Positions 1-5,105 of a DNA stretch of 5,105 nt are shown piece after piece. The DNA is taken from the NCBI GenBank assembly GCA_944358665.1, contig CALVRP010000001.1, positions 1 to 5,105 of the forward strand, read 5' to 3'. The translations under genes and the position numbers were made by a program. The notes beneath the pieces were generated by a model, which made no database searches, had not been told where the DNA came from, and worked only from the letters and a program-made list of their open reading frames with translations. Numbering within the stretch: position 1 is the first letter of the stretch; every line of letters begins with the position of its first letter. The DNA comes from an uncultured Bacilli bacterium (GTDB lineage: Bacteria; Bacillota_I; Bacilli_A; RF39; UBA660).

Positions 1-1505
1 TAATCATTATTTGTAAGCGATGAATAAATACTACCAGAATAATATTCGCTATCGCAAATATGGTTAGCTTTATCTATTTTAACACTCTCGTCAGCCATTC
101 GGTAAAAACTATTATCGGTTTCTAAAACTTCTTTGACATTTTCTTCAGTTTCTTCATAATTAAAACTATTATACTTTTCTTTTGTAACGTACTCATCATG
201 ATAATTACTAGAAAGAACAATAATTAATGAAACCAAAACAATGTAAATATATAAAATTATATTAATTTTAAATTTATAACAAATAAGTAATATAATAACT
301 AGTACTGTCATATCAATTACAAATAGCAACAATTCTTTTTCACCGGTAAGATAAAAATATAAAACATTTAAAATGGCTACAATTAAAGAAATTAAAACTA
401 TAATTAAAATATTACTTTTTTTATCTTTAAAATCATTTAAAAAATCACAGATTAAAATAATCATAAGTGGTAAAAGCGGAATAAAAGCTTTTCCATTTAA
501 ATACATGCCACCATTGCACAGATAATTAAATATTGGGAAAACAAAGATAATTGTTAGAATAATGGCCAAAACAATATTTTCTTTTTTCTTACTAAAATAA
601 GCCGCAATTATTCCCAAAATACCAATTGCGCTAATACCTAAGGTATAAGCTGTATATAATAAATACTGCGTAGAAAAGGTCGGAACTAATAAAGAAAGTA
701 TTGACACTTCACTATTAGTCTCCGCTCTACCATCTAGCATCGCATACATTGTTGGTAAAAGCAATATACATGCCATAAGTATTGGAATAATTATTATTCC
801 GATATATTTTAAAGCTTCCTTGAAAAACTCTTTTAAAGTAATACCTTTGTTCACTTCTAAACACTTATAAACTCCATATAAAGATAAAGAAAGTATTCCC
901 ACAACACTAAAATAATAACTAGTTAAAATCATTAAAAAGATAGAAATGATGAGAAATCCTTTTTTACTGTCAGTGAAATATTTATCAATACCATAAAAAG
1001 CCATTAATAAAAACGGAAAATAATTAATAAACATAATATGTCTATGTGCATGGAATATAAGGCACCCCGCCATTAAAAATATAATTCCAGCAATTAAAGA
1101 TATCTTTGTATCATATTTTTTCCTGATAAAGAAATATAAAAGAACCGTGCTTATTATTACACATAATATTGAAGAAATTTGGATGTAAGTAATCATATCG
1201 ACAAACGGCAATAAATAAGAAAATAAAATTATTGGATTATAAAGTCCATAATAAGAAATATTATAAATATTTTCTCCAGCACCCAAATTAAAAGCAAAGC
1301 TAGGAAATAAGTTATGACTATCATAAAATAAAGTTCTTAAATAGTCCGCAAATTGGACATGTTGACTAACCCAGTCTTTCATTGAACCAAATAAATTATT
1401 AGAATTTAAAACAGTCATTATAATTAAAAATATCAAACAAATTAATATAACAATGTTGATTACATCTTTTTTATTATTCTTAAATAACTTCAAACTATCA
1501 CCCAT
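1..1505 (-). CDS. yfhO: YfhO-family polytopic membrane protein (partial, N-terminal 501 codons)
   Basis: The reading frame is open without a stop from the ATG at 1505-1503 to the window edge, so the C-terminus is missing; family members are often about 850 residues. It begins with a membrane helix (about residues 15-33). An outside loop follows with D44 and the pattern SQHVQFADYLR, then PSFAFNLGAGENI (68-80) and a tyrosine-rich SYYGLYNP (84-91). HAHRHIMFINYFPFLLMAF (152-170) and NGGMYLNGKAFIPLLPL (331-347) are typical of YfhO. Roughly 13 hydrophobic segments run to residue 432, and a soluble, probably extracytoplasmic domain starts around 434. Known relatives are GT-C-like proteins; Bacillus/Listeria YfhO is implicated in glycosylating lipoteichoic acid with an undecaprenyl-linked sugar. 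The substrate here is unknown. The start lies 5 bases after the kinase stop, with a weak GGAAA ribosome site inside the kinase end, so it should be co-transcribed and possibly translationally coupled. The symbol denotes the family, not a proven orthologue. Confidence 0.9.
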   Translation of the reverse strand, partial: MGDSLKLFKNNKKDVINIVILICLIFLIIMTVLNSNNLFGSMKDWVSQHVQFADYLRTLFYDSHNLFPSFAFNLGAGENIYNISYYGLYNPIILFSYLLPFVDMITYIQISSILCVIISTVLLYFFIRKKYDTKISLIAGIIFLMAGCLIFHAHRHIMFINYFPFLLMAFYGIDKYFTDSKKGFLIISIFLMILTSYYFSVVGILSLSLYGVYKCLEVNKGITLKEFFKEALKYIGIIIIPILMACILLLPTMYAMLDGRAETNSEVSILSLLVPTFSTQYLLYTAYTLGISAIGILGIIAAYFSKKKENIVLAIILTIIFVFPIFNYLCNGGMYLNGKAFIPLLPLMIILICDFLNDFKDKKSNILIIVLISLIVAILNVLYFYLTGEKELLLFVIDMTVLVIILLICYKFKINIILYIYIVLVSLIIVLSSNYHDEYVTKEKYNSFNYEETEENVKEVLETDNSFYRMADESVKIDKANHICDSEYYSGSIYSSLTNND

Positions 1506-1510
1506 ATCTA

Positions 1511-2506
1511 TTATTTCCGGTTGTAAATTTTTGTTTTTGGTAAAATTATTTTAAAAGTAGTATATTCATTATATACTGAATCAGCTTCAATATTCAAGTT
1601 TAACCTTTCACATAATTTTTTACACAAATAAAGTCCAAGGCCCGTTGAATATTCTTTTTTTTTTTTTTTTTCAGTAAATCCTTTTTCAAAGATTCGTGGC
1701 AAATCACTTTTCTCTATACCAATACCATTATCTTTAATACATAGCGTAATACTATTTTTTTCTTCCGTACTATATATTTCTAAAATATTTTCTTCTTTAT
1801 TCATGTATTTTAAAGCATTACCAATAATTTGTCTAATAATAAATTTAAGCCATTTTTCATCAGTATAAACTATTTTCCCCAAATCATGAATTTTTAAAGT
1901 ATTTTTTCTAGCCAAAATATAATCTTTGTAGTTTAATAAAATATCATGAATTAAATCTTCTAAATTTATTTCTTTAACAAAATAATCTTTTTCTGTATTT
2001 TCACTTCTCGCATAAAAAAGAACTTGTTCTAATAAATTATCAATTTTAAATAGTTCTTTTTTTATTTCATTATTATTTGTATTATCCGCATAAAGAGATA
2101 AAGCTGAAAGTGGAGTTTTTATTTCATGAACAAAACTCTCAATATAATCTTCATAATCTTTATATTTACTGTTTATTTCGCTTATTTTATTATTCATCGC
2201 AATACTTGCTTTTTTTAATGCATAATAATAAGCTTCATTCTCTAAAGATTTTGGTTTTTTTATAATTTCTGAAAGTAAGTATTTTTCTTCTAAATCATCA
2301 ACTATCTTAATAATTTCATCGTGATGTTTTTTCTTATTATAATATTCTAAAATTAAAAATACAATATATATACTAATTAAAGTTACTACTAATAACACAA
2401 TCAAACTAACTGAAATACCTACTATTAAAAGAAAAATACTCAAAACAATTAAAAAGGAAAGATAAAAAATAATGCTCCAAATTCTCTGTTCTAAATATTT
2501 CGTCAT
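1511..2506 (-). CDS. Intramembrane-sensing sensor histidine kinase (BceS/GraS-like)
   Basis: This 331-residue kinase has two N-terminal membrane helices (about 11-30 and 32-53) separated by only one or two residues, so it has no external sensor domain. That is the architecture of BceS/GraS-type kinases, which sense antimicrobial peptides or envelope stress through a membrane partner. A coiled linker leads to the phospho-acceptor box FVHEIKTPLSAL (H127). The ATP-binding domain shows the N box (QIIGNALKY, N230), G1 box DNGIGI (259-264), F box RIFEKGF (271-277) and G2 box STGLGLYL (287-294). All catalytic motifs are intact. The ATP lid between the F and G2 boxes carries five consecutive lysines encoded by a 17-base A run (plus-strand T run at 1655-1671). 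The start ATG overlaps the regulator stop as ATGA, with a strong GGGGAGGG ribosome site (2516-2523) 9 bases upstream. No transporter partner gene is visible, so the stimulus is unknown. Confidence 0.93.
   Translation of the reverse strand: MTKYLEQRIWSIIFYLSFLIVLSIFLLIVGISVSLIVLLVVTLISIYIVFLILEYYNKKKHHDEIIKIVDDLEEKYLLSEIIKKPKSLENEAYYYALKKASIAMNNKISEINSKYKDYEDYIESFVHEIKTPLSALSLYADNTNNNEIKKELFKIDNLLEQVLFYARSENTEKDYFVKEINLEDLIHDILLNYKDYILARKNTLKIHDLGKIVYTDEKWLKFIIRQIIGNALKYMNKEENILEIYSTEEKNSITLCIKDNGIGIEKSDLPRIFEKGFTEKKKKKEYSTGLGLYLCKKLCERLNLNIEADSVYNEYTTFKIILPKTKIYNRK
1655..1671. repeat. 17-base mononucleotide tract inside the kinase gene
   Basis: An uninterrupted run of 17 T on the plus strand (A on the coding strand) lies in the kinase ATP-lid codons, covering the last two bases of a GAA codon and five AAA codons. 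Losing one base would add about 17 foreign residues and then a TAA. Gaining one base would add about 11 and then a TAA. Either change removes the G2 box (287-294) and inactivates the ATPase domain. Gains or losses of three would only change the lysine count. The length could also be uncertain because of sequencing or assembly error. Confidence 0.95.
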
Positions 2507-3168
2507 ATTTGGTAGCCCTCCCCTCGAACTGTTTTTATAAAACCTTCAAGACCAATTTCTTCTAATTTTTTTCTAAGTCTATTTATGTTGACATTTAAAA
2601 TATTTTCATCTAAATAATACTTATCATTCCACAAATAATCTAAAAGTTCTTCTTTAGTCATAACCTTACCGGCATTTAGAAATAAATAATACATAATTCT
2701 AAACTCATTACGAGTAAGTTCTACTTCACTATCTTTATACTTTAAAAGAGAAAAATGTAAATCTAATATAGCATCTTTAACTTTTAATTCTTTATAGTTA
2801 ACTGGATTATTTTGTTTTAAAGCTCTTTTTATTTTTTCTAAAAGAATCATTTTATTGTAAGGTTTCGTAATAAAATCATTACCACCAATTAAAATACTTT
2901 TAAGTTCATCTTCTTCGGCGGTTCTACTAGTTACAAAAATTATTGGTTTTTGCATTTCCCCTCTAAGACTTTTACAAATATCAAAGCCATTTTGATTAGG
3001 TAAATTAATATCTAATAGTAGCAAATCAAAATCTATATTTTTTATTTTTTCCACCATATTATTTTCAAAGTCATCAATACTAATAGCTTCATAATTATTG
3101 TTTTTAAGTAAAGTTATTAACTGCTCTCGTATATTTTTATCATCTTCAATTACTAGTATTTTCATCAT
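2503..3168 (-). CDS. OmpR/PhoB-type response regulator (BceR/GraR-like)
   Basis: This 221-residue protein has a receiver domain (about 1-118) and a C-terminal winged-helix DNA-binding domain (about 128-221). The acidic pocket is E8/D9/D10, the phospho-acceptor is D53 in LLLLDINLP, the switch threonine is T80 in FVTSR, and the conserved lysine is K102 in TKPYN. The segment before it reads GGNDF, where the first Asp of the usual GADDY is Asn97; this is a mild variant, not an active-site loss. The output domain shows ELTRNEFRIMYYL, the recognition-helix region NILNVNINRLRKKLEE and the closing hairpin VRGEGYQI. It is expected to be phosphorylated by the overlapping kinase and to act as a DNA-binding transcription factor. 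Two ATGs are in tandem. The second (3165-3163), giving MKILVIEDD, is the better start because the AAGGTGG ribosome site (3176-3170) leaves only one base before the first ATG. Target genes are not shown directly; its own operon and the divergent LRR gene are candidates. Confidence 0.94.
   Translation of the reverse strand: MMKILVIEDDKNIREQLITLLKNNNYEAISIDDFENNMVEKIKNIDFDLLLLDINLPNQNGFDICKSLRGEMQKPIIFVTSRTAEEDELKSILIGGNDFITKPYNKMILLEKIKRALKQNNPVNYKELKVKDAILDLHFSLLKYKDSEVELTRNEFRIMYYLFLNAGKVMTKEELLDYLWNDKYYLDENILNVNINRLRKKLEEIGLEGFIKTVRGEGYQI
2516..2523 (-). promoter_or_regulatory. Ribosome binding site of the kinase, embedded in the regulator's RGEGY codons
   Basis: On the minus strand GGGGAGGG stands 9 bases before the kinase ATG. 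The same bases encode R-G-E-G of the conserved RGEGY hairpin at the end of the response regulator. With the ATGA overlap this supports translational coupling of regulator and kinase, which would keep their ratio fixed. Confidence 0.7.
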
Positions 3169-3169
3169 A

Positions 3170-3176
3170 CCACCTT
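3170..3176 (-). promoter_or_regulatory. Ribosome binding site of the response regulator
   Basis: AAGGTGG on the minus strand overlaps the TAA stop of the upstream HTH gene. It sits 1 base before the first ATG and 4 bases before the second. The spacing favours initiation at the second ATG (3165), which shortens the regulator by one Met to 220 residues. Confidence 0.6.
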
Positions 3177-3423
3177 ATTCCACGCCATCAAATAGCTGGC
3201 GAATATCTATTTCTAAAGCATCAGCAATTCGGCCAATAATTACTAAAGTAAAATACTTATTAGGATTCGCACTTTCAATTTGTGATATATAGTGCATCGT
3301 AATACCAACTCTATCGGCCAGTTCCTGTTGAGTAATACCCGCTATTTTGCGGTATTTTTTGATATTTTTTCTTACAACATCATAATAATAATAGTCATCA
3401 TGAAAGTTAATTTTCTCATTCAT
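3175..3423 (-). CDS. Small XRE/Cro-C1-type helix-turn-helix regulator
   Basis: This 82-residue protein consists of little more than one HTH_3 domain. After an unusual acidic, tyrosine-rich head (HDDYYYYD, 8-15), the fold runs from VRKNIKKYRKIAGITQQELADRVG (helices 1-2, about 17-40) into ITMHYISQIES (recognition helix, about 41-51). It then continues through YFTLVIIGRIADALEIDIRQLFD (57-79), the usual final two helices. No ligand or oligomerisation domain is present, so it probably binds DNA as a dimer through this domain alone. It is the first gene of the two-component operon; its stop lies 6 bases before the regulator. The start is supported by AGGG (3434-3431) 7 bases upstream of the ATG. 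It is the obvious candidate to bind the inverted repeat just upstream (3446-3486) and control both divergent genes. That assignment is inference; the response regulator is the alternative binder. Confidence 0.88.
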   Translation of the reverse strand: MNEKINFHDDYYYYDVVRKNIKKYRKIAGITQQELADRVGITMHYISQIESANPNKYFTLVIIGRIADALEIDIRQLFDGVE

Positions 3424-3430
3424 TATATCA
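3421..3430 (-). promoter_or_regulatory. TGATATAATG decamer overlapping the HTH start codon
   Basis: The minus strand here carries TG-A-TATAAT, identical over ten bases to the promoter element at 3491-3500 on the plus strand. If it were a working -10, transcription would begin near 3415, inside the HTH gene. The mRNA would then lack the HTH start but still carry regulator, kinase and yfhO. It could equally be just the spacer between ribosome site and ATG. Confidence 0.25.
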
Positions 3431-3445
3431 CCCTATTACCATTAT

Positions 3446-3486
3446 TTCAAACTACCAGTGCAATTTATATGCACTGGTGGTTTGAA
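3446..3486. promoter_or_regulatory. Long inverted repeat, probable operator between divergent genes
   Basis: The left arm is 3446-3462 and the right arm 3470-3486: 17-base arms around a 7-base AT-only centre, matching at 16 of 17 positions. The single exception is T3453 versus G3479, which would be a tolerated G-U pair in one RNA strand. The core half-site reads CCAGTGCA / TGCACTGG. The repeat fills the -35 area of the rightward promoter and lies 23 bases upstream of the HTH start codon. No T run follows either arm, so it does not look like an intrinsic terminator. A dimeric regulator bound here could affect transcription in both directions. The binder is not determined; the adjacent XRE protein is favoured. 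Confidence 0.75.
3464..3469 (-). promoter_or_regulatory. Possible -10 element for the HTH/two-component operon
   Basis: On the minus strand the centre of the inverted repeat reads TATAAA, preceded by TGCA. It would start transcription near 3457 and give a leader of about 34 bases that includes the HTH ribosome site. No convincing -35 is visible. The placement inside the putative operator would make it directly repressible. Confidence 0.3.
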
Positions 3487-3490
3487 TTTG

Positions 3491-3499
3491 TGATATAAT
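3491..3499 (+). promoter_or_regulatory. Extended -10 promoter of the LRR protein gene
   Basis: TGATATAAT is a perfect TGn-TATAAT extended -10. The predicted start is near 3506, leaving a very short leader of about 16 bases that still contains the ribosome site AGGTGG (3509-3514), itself 7 bases from the ATG. The -35 region (TGCACT, 3470-3475, spacer 18) is poor and lies inside the right arm of the inverted repeat. Promoter strength therefore probably rests on the extended -10 and on what binds the repeat. Confidence 0.65.
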
Positions 3500-3521
3500 G
3501 TAAACAATAGGTGGTGGCTTT

Positions 3522-4514
3522 ATGAAAAAATATAGAAGAATTCATAGACGTAAAAATTCAAGAAAAATTATTATTGGATCAACAATTTGCGTATTACTAT
3601 TTATGACCGCTGGTTATGCAGCTTTTAGTACTAATTTAAATATTACTGCTAAAGGAAATATTATTAATACCCCAGAAGAATGTTTTACTGTCAGTGATAA
3701 TGGTGATGGAACTGGTACTATCACTAATTATGATGAAGAATGTGGTTCTATCGTAAAAATTCCTAGTACTATTAATAATTTAACTATTACTAGAATTGGT
3801 GACGGCACTGGTACAGGTGAAGAAGCAACAGGTCCATTTACTTGGAAAAACATTACAAAAGTTATTTTTCCAAATACTCTAAATTATATCGGCAAAATTT
3901 CTTTCTTTAGATGTAACATTACAACTCTAACAATACCCGGTAATGTTAAGACTATAGGAAATCAAGCCTTTGCGTTTAATCATTTAACTAGCGTTGAACT
4001 ACAAGAAGGCATAGAAGTAATTAATGCAGAAGCCTTCACGATGAATAATCTTACTAGTATTAAAATTCCAACAACGGTAAAAACTATGAGTAGCGCTATT
4101 GCAACAGCTAACCTAATGGAAGGAGAAAATGCTTTTGTTTATAATCACGATGAAAATGGAAATATTAATTTGGAAGAGTTAAATTCGTATGGCAACCGAA
4201 ATGCTAGTGACATTATTTTTCCTGAAAATATTAAAACCTTAGGCTATTTATCTCTATATAATATGGGTAATTTAAAAACTCTTAATATCCCAAATACTAT
4301 CGAAAATTTAAAAACAAAATTTATATATCACATGCCTAATTTAACTACCATCAATATTGGTGGTGGTATAAAAACTATTGACATAAATGCTTTTGTTGGT
4401 GTTAATTCTATGCCAAAATTAACTACTATAAACATAAATAGAAAAGAAAATGCTATTAGTGGTGCGCCTTGGGGAGCCGAAAACGTTACAATTAATTGGA
4501 CAGGAACTAATTAA
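3522..4514 (+). CDS. Exported BspA-like leucine-rich-repeat protein with SipW/TasA-like signal peptide
   Basis: This 330-residue surface protein starts with a strongly basic head (RRIHRRKNSRK), a hydrophobic segment (about 16-32) and GYA-AFSTNLNITAKGN. The AAF pattern after the hydrophobic core resembles the signal peptide of TasA-type proteins cleaved by SipW-like peptidases; the likely cut follows A33. A small domain with the family pattern CFTVSDNGDGTGTITNY and a second cysteine (C54, C74) follows; a disulphide is possible outside the cell. Four exact 22-residue LRR_5 (BspA/TpLRR) repeats occupy 111-132, 133-154, 155-176 and 177-198, with consensus LTSVxIPxxVxTIxxxAFxxNx. After an irregular insert (199-228) three looser repeats follow (about 229-299). 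The C-terminal cap is ISGAPWGAENVTINW (312-326). No sortase motif or C-terminal anchor is present. Such proteins act in adhesion or surface interaction; the ligand here is unknown. It is divergent from the two-component operon across a shared inverted repeat. Confidence 0.88.
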   Translation: MKKYRRIHRRKNSRKIIIGSTICVLLFMTAGYAAFSTNLNITAKGNIINTPEECFTVSDNGDGTGTITNYDEECGSIVKIPSTINNLTITRIGDGTGTGEEATGPFTWKNITKVIFPNTLNYIGKISFFRCNITTLTIPGNVKTIGNQAFAFNHLTSVELQEGIEVINAEAFTMNNLTSIKIPTTVKTMSSAIATANLMEGENAFVYNHDENGNINLEELNSYGNRNASDIIFPENIKTLGYLSLYNMGNLKTLNIPNTIENLKTKFIYHMPNLTTINIGGGIKTIDINAFVGVNSMPKLTTININRKENAISGAPWGAENVTINWTGTN

Positions 4515-5074
4515 AGGAAATACACAAACAAACTATATAATATTAAAGTAAGGGGTTTACCTATTAAAATAATAATGAAAAATGTTTTAAATTTCATTTG
4601 ACTAATACCTGATACATAACAAAGTAAATCATCTGGAGCTCCAGGAATTAAAATACCAAAGAAAAATACTTTCGTAAAAATCCCATGATTAATATATTTT
4701 AAATATTTATTAATAGTCTCTTCCTTAAATATTTTTCTAAGTAATTTAAGACCATAGGTTCTTGATAAAGAAAAGACGATAATTGATCCCAATACTAAAC
4801 CAATATAATTATAAACAAAGCCATAAATTGGACCAAAAGCTAAGACGCCAGCTAAGCAACTAGCCCCACCTGGAATAACAGGGAAAACTACTTGCGCAGC
4901 CTGCAGAAAAACAAAAAATATAGGAGCGTAAATTCCTAAAGAACTAATATAATTTATTAATTTGTTTTTATCATTAACAATACCTTCTTTTACGGCATAA
5001 ACTATAAATATTACTATTATAATCGTTATAATAATTGTTACTACTTTAAATACTTTATTTAAATTATTCTTCAT
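4511..5074 (-). CDS. TVP38/TMEM64 (SNARE-associated, VTT/DedA-like) membrane protein
   Basis: This 187-residue integral membrane protein has an N-terminal helix (about 10-28) followed by a VTT domain. The signature stretch FPVIPGGASCLAG (64-76), FGPIYGFVYNYIGLVLGS (80-97) and SLSRTYG (102-108, conserved R105) forms the first re-entrant/helix unit. IPGAPDDLLCYVSG (143-156) forms the second, and a final helix (about 164-186) ends the protein. PGxPDD with the following cysteine-glycine context is typical of bacterial TVP38 proteins. Members of the wider DedA/VTT superfamily move phospholipids or undecaprenyl phosphate across the membrane; the role of this subgroup is not settled. The ATG at 5074 is the only usable start, since an in-frame TAG lies 21 bases upstream with no other start between, yet no ribosome site is visible. 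The gene is convergent with the LRR gene, sharing TTAA for both stops. It belongs to a separate transcription unit from the two-component operon. Confidence 0.88.
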   Translation of the reverse strand: MKNNLNKVFKVVTIIITIIIVIFIVYAVKEGIVNDKNKLINYISSLGIYAPIFFVFLQAAQVVFPVIPGGASCLAGVLAFGPIYGFVYNYIGLVLGSIIVFSLSRTYGLKLLRKIFKEETINKYLKYINHGIFTKVFFFGILIPGAPDDLLCYVSGISQMKFKTFFIIILIGKPLTLILYSLFVYFL

Positions 5075-5085
5075 TATACAAAAAC

Positions 5086-5103
5086 ATTTTAGCTAACTAA
5101 AAT
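5086..5103. repeat. Short inverted repeat upstream of the TVP38-like gene
   Basis: ATTTTAG (5086-5092) and CTAAAAT (5097-5103) form 7-base arms around CTAA, 12 bases upstream of the start codon. It could be an operator or a small hairpin in the leader. In such AT-rich DNA a 7-base match is weak evidence, and the window ends just beyond it. Confidence 0.3.
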
Positions 5104-5105
5104 AT

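Noticed and set aside
1..1505. Possible frameshift or pseudogene in yfhO
   Set aside because: The frame was read codon by codon from 1505 to 3 without any stop, and family motifs remain in order. The gene is simply cut by the window edge.
2077..2265. 62-codon plus-strand open frame
   Set aside because: It lies wholly antisense to the kinase gene, which has full catalytic motifs. The translation has no recognisable domain, and the frame reflects low-complexity AT-rich DNA.
3098..3292. 64-codon plus-strand open frame
   Set aside because: It is antisense to the start of the response regulator and the end of the HTH gene, both well supported, and shows no domain of its own.
3446..3486. Inverted repeat as an intrinsic terminator
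   Set aside because: Neither arm is followed by a T run on its strand, and the repeat lies between the 5' ends of two divergent genes, where no transcript needs to end.
3292..3498. 68-codon plus-strand open frame covering the HTH gene and the intergenic region
   Set aside because: It is antisense to a clear HTH gene and runs through the inverted repeat and promoter. No ribosome site or recognisable protein pattern supports it.
3688..3816. Repeated GDGTGT segments (residues 61-65 and 93-98 regions) as a DNA repeat element
   Set aside because: The two copies are short, differ in codon choice, and fit the usual NGDGT pattern of this protein family plus a glycine/threonine-rich loop. There is no sign of a mobile or tandem DNA repeat.
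5073..5078. TATAAT overlapping the TVP38-like start codon as its promoter
   Set aside because: Transcription would begin about seven bases downstream, after the ATG, and no later start codon would give an intact protein.
1..5105. tRNA, rRNA, CRISPR array, insertion sequence or phage attachment site
   Set aside because: No cloverleaf, spaced direct repeats, transposase-like protein or integrase was seen. Coding density leaves only the 98-base gap at 3424-3521 and short ends.

Overview
The window is very AT-rich and tightly packed. It comes from a low-GC bacterium that uses the standard bacterial code: the tryptophan codons I read are TGG, and the response regulator ends on TGA. The gene content is a BceS-like sensor kinase, a YfhO membrane protein, a TVP38/DedA-like protein and a BspA-type leucine-rich protein with a TasA/SipW-like signal peptide. 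This suits an uncultured gut member of the Bacilli (RF39 / Erysipelotrichales-like). That placement is an inference from style and families, not a database result.

Layout. Positions 1-3423 hold a four-gene unit on the minus strand, read from right to left: a small XRE-type DNA-binding protein (3175-3423), an OmpR/BceR-type response regulator (2503-3168), an intramembrane-sensing histidine kinase (1511-2506), and the first 501 codons of a YfhO-family polytopic membrane protein (1505 down to the left edge, where the window cuts it). Gaps are 6, -4 and 5 bases, so it reads as one operon. Positions 3424-3521 are the only sizeable intergenic region (98 bases). It holds a near-perfect 17-bp-arm inverted repeat between two divergent genes and a clear extended -10 promoter for the rightward gene. 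Positions 3522-4514 (plus) encode a secreted or anchored BspA-like leucine-rich-repeat protein. Positions 4511-5074 (minus) encode a TVP38/TMEM64 (SNARE-associated/VTT) membrane protein whose stop codon overlaps the stop of the LRR gene.

How the genes may work together. The kinase has two membrane helices with almost no external loop, like the BceS/GraS kinases that monitor cell-envelope antibiotics, yet no BceAB-type ABC transporter lies beside it in this window. Instead the operon continues into yfhO, whose characterised relatives take part in glycosylating teichoic acid or other surface polymers. The working model is an envelope-responsive switch controlling surface glycosylation, with a divergent surface protein sharing its control region. 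Two sequence features deserve most attention: a 17-base homopolymer inside the kinase ATP-lid codons, which could make the system phase-variable, and the long inverted repeat that overlaps the promoter region.
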